This document shows positions 1 to 6,985 of a stretch of DNA of 33,426 nt, piece after piece. The notes below the pieces were generated by a model. That model saw only the letters and a program-made list of their open reading frames with translations, was not told the DNA's origin and did no database searches. Location: assembly GCA_958423535.1 (NCBI GenBank), contig CATZRJ010000021.1:1-33426 (forward strand). Direction: 5' to 3'. Position numbers and translations under genes: made by a program. How positions within the stretch are numbered: position 1 is the stretch's first letter; each line of letters begins with the position of its first letter. This DNA comes from an uncultured Collinsella sp. Its GTDB lineage: Bacteria > Actinomycetota > Coriobacteriia > Coriobacteriales > Coriobacteriaceae.

Positions 1-1
1 C

Positions 2-52
2 CCCTCGGGCGGCGCGGTGGCCACCATCGCGGTCCCCCTGTGCGGGGCCTGA
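2..52 (+). CDS. C-terminal end of a probable sensor histidine kinase (partial)
   Basis: Frame 2 reads PSGGAVATIAVPLCGA and then TGA. The GGAVATIAVPL stretch resembles the last strand of a histidine-kinase HATPase domain (G2 box followed by a hydrophobic I-x-V/L-P-L ending). Only 16 residues are visible, so the family is inferred from this short motif. The gene would run toward guaA and be convergent with it once the inserted elements are ignored. Confidence 0.45.
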   Translation, partial: PSGGAVATIAVPLCGA

Positions 53-161
53 CGACTCAGGCCCTCACACCAGCGTGCCTCGCAACCAAACGCTTCCATC
101 TTGAAACATGGGGAGTAAATAGCGAAATCGCAGGTGAAAGGGAGTAAAACGGCAAAGAAAA

Positions 162-191
162 AGCCTCCGTCCCAACATGGGAACGGAGGCT
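162..191 (-). terminator. Hairpin with minus-strand T tract, just outside the leftmost att copy
   Basis: A 9-bp perfect stem (AGCCTCCGT/ACGGAGGCT) has a 12-nt loop. On the minus strand it is followed by TTTTTCTTT. It lies about 115 bp beyond the leftmost guaA-end copy (306-319), in the direction guaA is transcribed. It is either the ancestral guaA terminator or the right-end terminator of another inserted element. Apart from this hairpin I see no gene in 53-474. Confidence 0.75.
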
Positions 192-305
192 CGGTTACCG
201 TATTTACTCACCAATGTCGCTGGCGGCTTTGCCGTGACTCTCATACGAAACAAAACTCAGCGTCACAGTGCGGCACTCAAAAGTGCAGGTCAGAACCCTA
301 TCGGC

Positions 306-319
306 CTATTCCCACTCGA
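306..319 (+). other. att site copy 1 (duplicated guaA 3' end)
   Basis: CTATTCCCACTCGA is identical to 9255-9268, the last 14 bases of guaA including its stop codon, in the same orientation. The similarity with copy 2 runs on as CCCACTCGACTG (311-322 and 3555-3566). A duplicated gene end far from the gene is the usual mark of site-specific integration into that gene's 3' end. The guaA 3' end is a known target of integrative elements. Confidence 0.8.
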
Positions 320-403
320 CTGGAAATTCGAGGACTGCTGCAGCTTACTGTATCTCTACTTACTCTTTCATGTTCTGTTGCCTACGCAGTATCCAATTTG
401 TTT

Positions 404-438
404 GCACTCATTCCGTACTCACGAACAGGATTACTCCC
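404..438 (+). repeat. Integrase arm-type repeats at the left end of element A
   Basis: Three related 8-mers occur: GCACTCAT (404), GTACTCAC (415) and TTACTCCC (431). The first two are spaced 11 bp apart, about one helical turn. They begin about 93 bp inside att copy 1. The same set at the same distance follows att copy 2 (3645-3681), so they are probable P'-arm sites for the tyrosine integrase. Confidence 0.6.
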
Positions 439-474
439 AATGCACTTAAGAGGAAGCTTTCCCAGTGTTTGGGC

Positions 475-831
475 CTAGGGTTTTAACCAGGTTGCCAGCC
501 AAATCTTAGAGCGAATTCTTACCCTGATCGTTGCCAGCGAAATCTTCAATGATCTCGTCACTTTCCTGACGAACTCGTTGTCCAGTTTCTGCTCCTTGAA
601 GTCGCGAATCGCATCAACGTCCTTCGCGCTCATTTCGCCCAGACACACCTTCTCGAAGGCAAACGCCGAGCCTTCGCCAATGGCTGCGACGATGGCTGCC
701 GCGACGATGGCGTTTATAACTTCTCCTGCAAGGTTGACGCCGGGTATCGCTTTCAGTGCGCTGATCGCGGCCTTGGCCGCAATGCTTTTGTTTGGCTCCG
801 ATATAGACCGCGCTTGTCCCAGATGCTCAGC
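475..831 (-). pseudogene. C-terminal remnant of a GTPase-like protein with a hydrophobic tail domain
   Basis: The minus frame is open from 831 down to a TAG at 475-477. It encodes a coherent segment: AISALKAIPGVNLAGEVINA, then an Ala/Ile-rich hydrophobic stretch, then GEMSAKDVDAIRDFKEQKLD and FVRKVTRSLK. This is reminiscent of the membrane-associated C-terminal domain (DUF697/YcjF or IRG-like) found behind small GTPase domains. The frame has an in-frame TGA at its upstream edge and no ATG, GTG or TTG before the middle. No G-motifs lie upstream, although other frames (around 835-950) also look protein-like. I read it as a truncated, decaying gene inside element A. The family assignment is tentative. 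A 20-nt imperfect repeat (490-509 and 531-550) near the end may have altered the original C-terminus. Confidence 0.5.
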
Positions 832-968
832 TCACGGCCGCTTATTTGGCAAGCAGACCTATAGCTGCGTTGAAATATTGGTCGAACCATGGTCACGACG
901 ATTCCGACATCGAGCCCGCAGTAGCCATAGTACGAAAAGGCGCCCGTGGGTTTTAAAAGGTTGCTATC

Positions 969-1421
969 TCATTTTTCGGGCAGCAAGTTACTGAAGTACT
1001 CGGTGCGGCCTGCCAGTACGTCGTCGTAGAAGCCCTGCTTCCAATCGATGTATTCCACGCTGGCCTCTAATTCGGCAATTTGCTCGACAAGCCTGCTGCG
1101 TTTTTCGGCCAGCATCGTTTTTCGTTGAGGAATCGATGTCTCACCTTGCAGGCATAGTGCTAGGTATTCCTTCATTTCTTCGATGCTCATGCCGCATCTC
1201 TTTAGGCAAATCAGGCTTTTCACCCATTCGACGTCGTGCTTGTCGAACACGCGACGATTGTTTTTATCGCGTTTCACGTTGGGCACGAGCCCCTGGTTAC
1301 AGTAGAACTTCAGCGTTTGGTACGTCATGTCGGCTTCGCGACATACTTGCATCATCGTGAACAGGTCGCCTGTTGCTTTTGCTCGCTTGGGCGCGTGTTC
1401 GTTTTCGCTCGCGTTCGCCAT
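969..1421 (-). CDS. MerR-family transcriptional regulator
   Basis: This is a 150-residue protein. An N-terminal winged HTH starts at about residue 20 (DLFTMMQVCREADMTYQTLK, then FYCNQGLVP and the NNRRVFDKHDVEW wing). An effector/dimer helix follows with CGMSIEEMKEYLALCLQGE and IPQRKTML, typical of the NmlR/AdhR-type MerR subfamily that answers aldehydes or other electrophiles. Five cysteines are present (CREAD, FYC, ICLKRC, LALC), but which one senses cannot be told here. The ATG at 1421 was chosen because AAGGA precedes it by 9 nt; an in-frame TTG at 1445 lacks such a site. It diverges from the aldo-keto reductase, and a dyad in the shared region (1459-1477) is its probable operator. It most likely activates the reductase-flavodoxin pair. 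Confidence 0.88.
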   Translation of the reverse strand: MANASENEHAPKRAKATGDLFTMMQVCREADMTYQTLKFYCNQGLVPNVKRDKNNRRVFDKHDVEWVKSLICLKRCGMSIEEMKEYLALCLQGETSIPQRKTMLAEKRSRLVEQIAELEASVEYIDWKQGFYDDVLAGRTEYFSNLLPEK

Positions 1422-1455
1422 CTTCACGATTCCTTCAAGTTCCAAATAACAATGC

Positions 1456-1486
1456 TTGACCGTTAGTAACTATCGGTTGTTATAAC
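1456..1486 (+). promoter_or_regulatory. MerR-type promoter with a 19-bp spacer and internal dyad
   Basis: The -35 is TTGACC (1456-1461) and the -10 is TATAAC (1481-1486), separated by 19 bp rather than 17. A near-perfect 19-bp dyad, ACCGTTAGTAACTATCGGT (1459-1477), lies between them. Overlong spacers with a central dyad are the hallmark of promoters that MerR proteins activate by untwisting DNA. It faces the aldo-keto reductase start at 1559. Confidence 0.8.
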
Positions 1487-1558
1487 AGCATCAGATCAAT
1501 AAAGCAAGGGGGTTGTGGTAAGGAGTCGCCGCTCCCGATACGCGAGGAAGGAATCAAT

Positions 1559-2458
1559 ATGGCAAACGACATGATGTACGTGACGCTTTCGAACGGCGTG
1601 AAGATGCCCCAGCTGGGCTACGGCGTGTACCAGGTGACGCAAGACGAGTGCGAGCGCTGCGTGCGCGACGCGCTCGAGGTAGGGTATCGCCATATCGATA
1701 CGGCGCAAAGCTATTTCAACGAAGAGCAGGTGGGCTCGGCCATCGCTGCCTCGGGCATCGACCGCGGCGATATCTTCCTTACCACCAAGGTGTGGATCGA
1801 GCATTTCGGCGAGGGCTCCACGCGCGCGTCGGTCGAGGATTCGCTGCGCAAGCTGAAGACCGACTACATCGACTTGCTGCTGCTCCACCAGCCGTTCGGC
1901 GATGTGTTCGGCGCGTGGCGCGATATGGTGAAGCTCTATCAGGAAGGCAAGGTGCGCGCAATCGGCATCTCGAACTTTTACGTTGACCGCATGGTGGAGT
2001 TCTGCGAGTTCAACGAAGCGAAGCCGATGGTGAACCAAATGGAGCGCCATCCGCTGAACCAGAATGTCGAGCTGCAGAAATGGGAGACCGAGTACGGCAT
2101 CGTGCCGGAAGCCTGGGCTCCCTTCGGCGAGGGTCGCGGCGGGTTGTTCGAGAACCCCGTGCTGGTTGAAATCGGCCAGGCTCATGGCAAGACCGCGGCG
2201 CAGGTGATGCTTCGTTGGAACCTGCAACGCGGTGTGGTGGTCATTCCGAAGTCGGTTCATCGTGAGCGCATGGAGCAGAACCTCGACGTGTTCGACTTCG
2301 AGCTTTCCGCCGAGGAGATGGCGCGCATCGCCGCGCTCGACACTAAAACTTCCAGCTTCTTCAGCCATGCCGACCCCGCTATGGTGCAGTGGTTTGCAAA
2401 GATGGTCGAGGAGCGCAAGCATCAGCACGATAGTGCCAAGGAGAAGAAGAGTTGGTAG
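1559..2458 (+). CDS. Aldo/keto reductase (2,5-diketo-D-gluconate reductase-like, AKR5 type)
   Basis: This is a 299-residue NADPH-dependent cytosolic TIM-barrel reductase of carbonyl compounds. The catalytic tetrad is visible: D47 (HIDTAQ), Y52 (SYFNEE), K77 (TTKVW) and H110 (LLLHQP). Cofactor-binding segments AIGISNF and VVIPKSVHRERMEQNLDVFDFEL follow, with LRWNLQRG before them. GGAAGG sits 8 nt before the ATG. It is divergent from the MerR gene and only 17-20 nt ahead of the flavodoxin gene, so the two are probably one transcript. The context suggests detoxification of reactive aldehydes or quinones, but the physiological substrate cannot be read from sequence. Confidence 0.93.
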   Translation: MANDMMYVTLSNGVKMPQLGYGVYQVTQDECERCVRDALEVGYRHIDTAQSYFNEEQVGSAIAASGIDRGDIFLTTKVWIEHFGEGSTRASVEDSLRKLKTDYIDLLLLHQPFGDVFGAWRDMVKLYQEGKVRAIGISNFYVDRMVEFCEFNEAKPMVNQMERHPLNQNVELQKWETEYGIVPEAWAPFGEGRGGLFENPVLVEIGQAHGKTAAQVMLRWNLQRGVVVIPKSVHRERMEQNLDVFDFELSAEEMARIAALDTKTSSFFSHADPAMVQWFAKMVEERKHQHDSAKEKKSW

Positions 2459-2475
2459 GAATTACGGGAGGTTTT

Positions 2476-3168
2476 ATGATGAATCGGATTGTTGCACGGC
2501 GCGATTTCGTGAAGATGGGCCTGTTGGCGGGTGCGACTATGACGACGGGCGGTCTTCTTTCAGCATGCGCTTCGAATGGAGGGGGCGCAGCGTCGCAGTC
2601 GGCAGATGGGCTTGGCGTTGGGTCATCGAGCGGGGCAAACCAGGCGGTGCAGGCCGACCCCGCCACGCCACCGCAACCCGTCGGGGGCAAGGTTCTTGTG
2701 GCGTACTACTCGGCGCAGGGCCATACACGTGCCGTAGCTGAGCGCATCGCGGCGGCGACGGGCGGTGACATTTTCGAGATCACGCCCGAGAATCCCTATT
2801 CGGACGCCGATTTGGATTGGCGTGACGACAACAGCCGCGTGACGCGCGAACACGACGATCAAAGCCTGCGCGACATTGTGCTGTCTCAGGTCACACCCGA
2901 CGCGTTTGAGGAATACGAAACGGTGTTCGTTGGTTATCCCGTCTGGTGGCAGATGGCTGCATGGCCAGTTAACCGTTTCGTGCGCGACAATGACTTCGTG
3001 CGTAAGACGGTTATCCCGTTTTGCACCTCGACCTCGTCATCGATGGGCTCAACCCGTCAGACGCTCGAGCAGCTTGCCGGTTCGGGTGAGTGGCTTGATG
3101 GTCAGCGTTTTGGCGAAAACCCGCAAGATGGCATGGTTGAAGACTGGGTCGAATCGCTGAACATTTGA
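2476..3168 (+). CDS. Tat-exported lipoprotein flavodoxin (flavodoxin_4-like)
   Basis: The 230-residue protein begins with a twin-arginine motif (ARRDFVKMG) and a hydrophobic stretch ending in the lipobox LLSAC, so it should be exported folded and lipid-anchored outside the membrane. A Ser/Gly/Ala-rich linker leads to a flavodoxin domain. KVLVAYYSAQGHTRAVAERI (about residue 75 onward) carries the FMN phosphate loop, and VGYPVWWQMAAWPVNRFV and FCTSTSSSMG follow. ATG codons at 2476 and 2479 both fit GGGAGG at 2466-2471; 2479 gives the better 7-nt spacing. It sits directly after the aldo-keto reductase under the MerR-type promoter. An exported flavodoxin implies electron transfer or quinone reduction at the envelope (inference). 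Confidence 0.88.
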   Translation: MMNRIVARRDFVKMGLLAGATMTTGGLLSACASNGGGAASQSADGLGVGSSSGANQAVQADPATPPQPVGGKVLVAYYSAQGHTRAVAERIAAATGGDIFEITPENPYSDADLDWRDDNSRVTREHDDQSLRDIVLSQVTPDAFEEYETVFVGYPVWWQMAAWPVNRFVRDNDFVRKTVIPFCTSTSSSMGSTRQTLEQLAGSGEWLDGQRFGENPQDGMVEDWVESLNI

Positions 3169-3274
3169 TAGAGACGTTGCGTCGATTTATTATCGGATAC
3201 GGAAAAGACGAAGGCAGGGCAGTTTTCTTTTGCCCAGTGATTCGCGATTGATTCGAATCACCTTCGAACAGCGC

Positions 3275-3321
3275 GACAATCGCCAAAACACTCGTCGCAG
3301 GTGGTTTGGCGATTGTCTCTT
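3275..3321 (+). terminator. Rho-independent terminator after the flavodoxin gene
   Basis: A 13-bp perfect stem (GACAATCGCCAAA at 3275-3287 with TTTGGCGATTGTC at 3305-3317) has a 17-nt loop. It is followed by TCTTTTT on the plus strand, so it ends the reductase-flavodoxin transcript. Confidence 0.88.
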
Positions 3322-3416
3322 TTTCGCCATGCTGTCGCATGGTCGCCATAGGGTGTGATGAATGCCGAATCCGTAGAATGACGACGAATCAAAATACCTG
3401 TTCAAAGGCATAAAAT

Positions 3417-3442
3417 ACTCCGGAAGCATATGCTTCCGGAGT
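3417..3442 (-). terminator. 26-bp perfect palindrome at the right end of element A
   Basis: The sequence from ACTCCGGAAGCAT to ATGCTTCCGGAGT is a 13+13 perfect palindrome. On the minus strand it is followed by ATTTTATG. It lies about 110 bp before att copy 2, as similar hairpins lie 115 and 102 bp before copies 1 and 3. It is probably a terminator for minus-strand read-through, though a protein-binding dyad is possible. Confidence 0.55.
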
Positions 3443-3554
3443 GGAATCATTCTCGTGTTTTGCAAGTGGCTTGATTGGCTATGACCTTCAATGGAACTTT
3501 ATGAGCCATGGTGAATCATTGCAGGTGGCTTTGCAAAATTAGCCTAGGGTCACT

Positions 3555-3566
3555 CCCACTCGACTG
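3555..3566 (+). other. att site copy 2, junction between elements A and B
   Basis: CCCACTCGACTG matches 311-322 exactly, and its first nine bases match the guaA end (9260-9268). Upstream of it the guaA-end match is weaker (ACT instead of ATT). It separates the MerR/reductase cargo from the integrase-bearing element. Confidence 0.7.
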
Positions 3567-3644
3567 AGAATTCGTGCGCTGTCGTGGGTTGTGATGCTAG
3601 CTGCGCTTTCGTAGTGCCTTATCTTAGCAATGCCCAAATTGCCT

Positions 3645-3681
3645 GTACTCATACGGTACTCATATGAGCGAAATTACTCGC
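3645..3681 (+). repeat. Integrase arm-type repeats at the left end of element B
   Basis: GTACTCAT occurs at 3645 and again at 3656 (11-bp spacing), and TTACTCGC at 3674. Order, spacing and distance to the att core (about 90 bp) mirror 404-438. Together with the inverted-orientation copies at 8939-8999 these are probable integrase arm sites. Between 3567 and 3744 I see no gene. Confidence 0.65.
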
Positions 3682-3744
3682 ATACTGCCTTACGGCCGAG
3701 GGGAGTGACGCTCTCGGTCTCATCCTTAAATCAAGCATGAGCAC

Positions 3745-4890
3745 CTAATTCGACACAAGCTCCTTGGCTTTCTCCAAGCGAGTATTTAGGTCTTGCCAGT
3801 GCTTTTCATTTAGCTTCGGAACGTTCTTTACGCCCAGCTTTAAAATACGGATTTCCTCATCGTACATTTTGTACTTGTGAAACAGTATGGCTGCTTCTTT
3901 GTATAGAGCAGGAGCGTCAAAACCCCGTCCTGCAGCAATGCAAAACTGAACAAGCGCCTCATCGTCACGTCCAGCTTTCTTCAACGCAATGCCGTTGAGC
4001 TCGGCATCAAGTCCGTCGGCATCTGCTGAGATTTGCTGCTCGATGTAATCCTTGTGCTGGCGCAGAAATTGCACGATGTCTTCTTTGGTTAACGACTTCG
4101 GAGGCTCGGCGTCATGCTTAGCCATATTCATGTCAAAACGTTCAAGTTCCAGGTTGCCGACAACCTTCTTCCAATTTCGGGCGTTACCGTCTGGGAAGAG
4201 CCGATTCACCGACCAAACGTTAAACTCTCGATCGGACGTCGTGTGCTCGGTGGTTTTCCTATCGTGCTTGTGCATGTAGGGTACGTAGCCGTTCGCTTCG
4301 AGTTCGTCTCTCCCCAACTCCGTGAGTTGGTATTTGGGGGTATAGGACGGTATGCAAATTTGATCTTCTGGAATATTAGATACGATTCGATCGACAAGAT
4401 CTGCCTTTTTGCCAGTTGTGGGCAGGCCAGAGTTTTCGAGAATGCCTCTCAACTCTGCAACCTTCAAAGAGCTAAGCGAATGGGCTTTTGGCGCCCATTC
4501 CAAGAAGCCGTTGGCCGCGAGGTTTTCTAAAGCGTGCCCAACGTCGCGGATTCCGTACTCGAACCACCAAAAACCAGGGTAGCCACCATTTGGCTTGGGA
4601 TAGCGGCCGGTCTCGCAATAGCTAAGCAGCATGATTTGAGCAGGGTAAAGCCCTCTTGCGGAGGGTATGGCCGTTCCTTTTCGCTCCTCGAAAGTGATTA
4701 CCTTGGTTTGCATCATGGAATCGGGATAGGAGTAAAGGGTGTAATAACTATCTTCGCGATAATAAGGAACTTCATCGGAAGAGACAGTACTCGAATCCGC
4801 GTAAACCGTTTTTCCCCTAGAGTTACTAGCGCTTCTGTTTGTCGCCGTTGCAGTTTTCCCAAACTTGGATAGAGCGTTTAATAATCCCAT
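3745..4890 (-). CDS. Unknown protein with an internal SAP domain, element B cargo
   Basis: This is a 381-residue protein. A low-complexity Ser/Thr-rich N-terminus (about 15-40) leads to a region with LYPAQIMLLSYCETG and GYPGFWWFEYGI. Then comes a clear SAP motif, SLSSLKVAELRGILENSGL with GKKADLVDRI (about 139-171), a putative DNA/RNA-binding helix-hairpin-helix. The C-terminal 110 residues are helical (GLDAELNGIALKKAGRDDEA, ALYKEAAILFHKYKMYDEEI), like TPR repeats. The ATG at 4890 has GAGGT 4 nt upstream; an in-frame TTG at 4923 has none. It follows the XRE gene by 46 nt on the same strand and is the outermost gene of element B. This is a common position for cargo or superinfection/defence genes, but no function can be assigned. 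Confidence 0.75.
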   Translation of the reverse strand: MGLLNALSKFGKTATATNRSASNSRGKTVYADSSTVSSDEVPYYREDSYYTLYSYPDSMMQTKVITFEERKGTAIPSARGLYPAQIMLLSYCETGRYPKPNGGYPGFWWFEYGIRDVGHALENLAANGFLEWAPKAHSLSSLKVAELRGILENSGLPTTGKKADLVDRIVSNIPEDQICIPSYTPKYQLTELGRDELEANGYVPYMHKHDRKTTEHTTSDREFNVWSVNRLFPDGNARNWKKVVGNLELERFDMNMAKHDAEPPKSLTKEDIVQFLRQHKDYIEQQISADADGLDAELNGIALKKAGRDDEALVQFCIAAGRGFDAPALYKEAAILFHKYKMYDEEIRILKLGVKNVPKLNEKHWQDLNTRLEKAKELVSN

Positions 4891-4936
4891 TATTACCTCA
4901 GTGACTGAATCTTTAGCCAACACTCTAATGGTTCAA

Positions 4937-5422
4937 TTACAGCTCTCCGCGAGCCCTTAGATCCATTATGTTGATGCCATTGTCCCAAGTTATTTTCCAC
5001 TCTTCGTATTCTTCCTGGGTGATTTCCTGGCTCTTGAGCTTGTCGCGCATTTCGCCCCAATCCCTAATGAACTCGGAAAGGTTCTCGCTGTTGGGTTCGC
5101 AGCTTATGAAGTATCTGCCATGCTCTTCGTCTTTATACGGCTTCAGCCGCATGCTCTCTTCATTTTGCAAGATGACGTAACAGAACTCGTACTCATTGAG
5201 CAGCTCCGGCGCGGTCAGGTACTCGCTGCGGACGCCGAACGCCTTGGCTATGCGGTCGACAATCTCGCGCTTGGGCACGCGGTCGCCCAGCTCGTAGCTG
5301 CGGAACGCGCTCTCGGTCACAAATGACTTCTCGGCAGCTTCGCGCTGCGTCCAGCACCGCTTCAATCGCAGGTCGCGGATTCGCCTGCCTAGCAAGGACG
5401 AAGGTTCTTTCTTCTTGAGCAC
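4937..5422 (-). CDS. XRE-family repressor (element B immunity-type regulator)
   Basis: This is a 161-residue protein with an N-terminal lambda-repressor-like HTH: LGRRIRDLRLKRCWTQREAA, then KSFVTESAFRSYELGDRVPK. The C-terminal part (NEYEFCYVILQNEESMRLKP onward) is acidic and helical with no recognised peptidase residues, so it is not a LexA/CI-type self-cleaving repressor by eye. I chose the GTG at 5422, which has GAGAGGGG 8 nt upstream. The frame stays open to 5599, but that extension runs through the promoter and operators. It is divergent from the excisionase-integrase operon. Three CTCAC-N6-GTGAG dyads lie between them, which implies autoregulation and control of excision. Confidence 0.83.
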   Translation of the reverse strand: MLKKKEPSSLLGRRIRDLRLKRCWTQREAAEKSFVTESAFRSYELGDRVPKREIVDRIAKAFGVRSEYLTAPELLNEYEFCYVILQNEESMRLKPYKDEEHGRYFISCEPNSENLSEFIRDWGEMRDKLKSQEITQEEYEEWKITWDNGINIMDLRARGEL

Positions 5423-5508
5423 GGTTGAGGCCCCTCTCGCGGACTCGTAGGCCAAACGTACGCTGCGGCACCCGGCAACAGCCCGAGGTGCGCAGCGGCA
5501 ATGGCGCA

Positions 5509-5537
5509 ATTCTAACACCTCACAAGAACGTGAGCAA
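5509..5537 (-). promoter_or_regulatory. Promoter of the XRE repressor gene
   Basis: On the minus strand, TTGCTC (5537-5532) and TAGAAT (5514-5509) are spaced by 17 bp. Operator O1 (5519-5534) covers the spacer and part of the -35. The predicted transcript has a leader of about 80 nt before the GTG at 5422. Confidence 0.6.
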
Positions 5538-5610
5538 TTTTCTGAGAATCTGTTGACATCACATAAACGTGAGGTTATGTTGACAACATCAAAGCTCACA
5601 GATACGTGAG
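5519..5610. promoter_or_regulatory. Three repressor operators O1-O3 (CTCAC-N6-GTGAG)
   Basis: CTCACAAGAACGTGAG (5519-5534), ATCACATAAACGTGAG (5558-5573) and CTCACAGATACGTGAG (5595-5610) are 16-bp dyads with 5-bp arms. Start-to-start distances are 39 and 37 bp. O1 overlaps the repressor promoter, O2 fills the spacer of the excisionase promoter and O3 lies just past its start point. This is the layout of a temperate-phage switch. Confidence 0.85.
5553..5581 (+). promoter_or_regulatory. Promoter of the excisionase-integrase operon
   Basis: The consensus -35 TTGACA (5553-5558) and TATGTT (5576-5581) are separated by exactly 17 bp. Operator O2 lies inside the spacer and O3 downstream, so bound repressor should block it. 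Confidence 0.8.
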
Positions 5611-5634
5611 GTCAACTTAGAGATAGGAGCAGAG

Positions 5635-5871
5635 ATGAACGCAAAGCTTATAGGCGTGGACGAGGTGTGCGAGCAGCTGAACGTTTCCCGGGCGTACGCC
5701 TACAAGGTGATCCGAAAGCTCAACGCCGAGATGCAGGGGAACGGTTGCCTGGTGGTGCCGGGAAAGGTCAGCCGGAGCTTCTTCGAGGAGCGCTTCTTCG
5801 GCGCGGAGGGCCGCGATGCCAGCAGCAAGGCCGAGCCCGAGGCAGGCAAGGGAGGTCGAAATGTCGGTTAG
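5635..5871 (+). CDS. Excisionase-like small HTH protein
   Basis: This is a 78-residue basic protein with a MerR/Xis-type HTH at its start (KLIGVDEVCEQLNVSRAYAY, then KVIRKLNAEM). A wing (CLVVPGKVSRSFFEERFFG) and a disordered tail follow. TAGGAG stands 10 nt before the ATG. Its end overlaps the integrase start by 11 nt, so the two are translationally coupled. Such proteins bend att DNA and steer the recombinase toward excision. It is the first gene behind the repressed promoter. The role is inferred from fold and position. Confidence 0.78.
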   Translation: MNAKLIGVDEVCEQLNVSRAYAYKVIRKLNAEMQGNGCLVVPGKVSRSFFEERFFGAEGRDASSKAEPEAGKGGRNVG

Positions 5872-6985
5872 CAAGGACAAAGCCCGAGGCACCTATTACG
5901 TGCAGTGCCGGTACCGCGACTGGCAGGGCAAGCAGTGCAAGAAGACCAAACGCGGTTTCACCAGCGAGCGCGCCGCCCGAAAGTGGGAGCACGAGTTCCT
6001 GCTGCGTATCGAGGGGGCGCCGACCATGACCTTCGCGGACTTCTACCGAGTCTACCGGGAGGACGTCTCCCCGCGCCTGCGCCGAAGCACCTGGAACACC
6101 AAGGCCGCGATGATAGAGACGAAAATCCTGCCCTATTTCGAGGCCAAGCCCATCAACGAGATCGCCTCGACGGACGTCATCGCCTGGGAAAACGAGCTGA
6201 TGGAGCTGCGGACCAGCAACGGCCTGCCGCTCAGCCCGACCTACCTGCACAGCATCTGCAACCAGTTCTCCGCCATCATGAACCACGCGGTGAAGCACTA
6301 CGGCCTTGCCTCCAACCCCATGCACAAGGTCGGCAAGATCGGCGAGAAGAACGCCGAAGAGATGCACTTCTGGACCAAGGACGAGTACCTGCGCTTCAGC
6401 CGCGAGCTTCGAGACAAGCCCGCATCCCACATGGCGTTCGAGATCCTGTACTGGTGCGGCCTGCGCGTTGGCGAGCTACTGGCGCTCACGCCCCGGGACT
6501 TCGATTTCGCGCGCCGCACGGTGTCGGTAACGAAGTCGTACCAGCGCATCGGCCGCGAAGACGTGATTACCGCCCCGAAGACCAAGAAATCGGTGAGGAC
6601 CATCGTGATGCCCGAGTTCCTGGCCGAGGAGACGCGCGACTACCTTGCCTGCCTTCGCGGCATCGCCGAGAACGAGCGGATATTCCGCCACACCAAGAGC
6701 TTCCTGCGCGAGGAGATGCGCCGCGGCTGCAAAGCGTGCGGCATGGAGCCCATCCGCATCCACGACCTGCGCCACAGCCACGTGAGTCTGCTCATCGAGC
6801 TCGGCTACTCGGCGCTGGCCATCGCCGACCGCATGGGGCACGAGAGCACCGAGGTGACCATGCGCTACGCGCACCTGTTCCCGAACAAGCAGCAGGAAAT
6901 GGCTGCCGACCTTGATATACAGCGCGCGGCAAGCGCCGGATACAACCCGATGAGAGCCCTGAAGGAGGCGAAAGACGATGAGTAG
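5861..6985 (+). CDS. Tyrosine site-specific recombinase (integrase of element B)
   Basis: This 374-residue enzyme has three parts. The N-terminal arm-binding domain begins GTYYVQCRYRDWQGKQCKKT. A SAM-like core-binding domain spans about 57-158 (TFADFYRVYREDVSPRL, then YLHSICNQFSAIMNHAVKHY). The catalytic domain has R202 (CGLRVGELLAL), a lysine in the PKTKKS hairpin (about 240), H301 and R304 (HDLRHSH), H327 (DRMGHES) and the nucleophile Y336 (MRYAHLF). All key residues are present, so it looks active. The ATG at 5861 has GGAGG 5 nt upstream; the frame is open further up, but that part overlaps the excisionase gene. It probably recombines the att copies at the guaA end, and it may also act on element A, which has no integrase. 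Confidence 0.95.
   Translation: MSVSKDKARGTYYVQCRYRDWQGKQCKKTKRGFTSERAARKWEHEFLLRIEGAPTMTFADFYRVYREDVSPRLRRSTWNTKAAMIETKILPYFEAKPINEIASTDVIAWENELMELRTSNGLPLSPTYLHSICNQFSAIMNHAVKHYGLASNPMHKVGKIGEKNAEEMHFWTKDEYLRFSRELRDKPASHMAFEILYWCGLRVGELLALTPRDFDFARRTVSVTKSYQRIGREDVITAPKTKKSVRTIVMPEFLAEETRDYLACLRGIAENERIFRHTKSFLREEMRRGCKACGMEPIRIHDLRHSHVSLLIELGYSALAIADRMGHESTEVTMRYAHLFPNKQQEMAADLDIQRAASAGYNPMRALKEAKDDE

Noticed and set aside
578..994. Plus-strand 138-codon ORF in element A
   Set aside because: It is the antisense of the more protein-like minus-strand GTPase remnant and has no ribosome binding site.
5423..5599. N-terminal extension of the XRE repressor to 5599
   Set aside because: It would be translated from the promoter and operator DNA; a GTG with a strong Shine-Dalgarno at 5422 gives the normal domain start.
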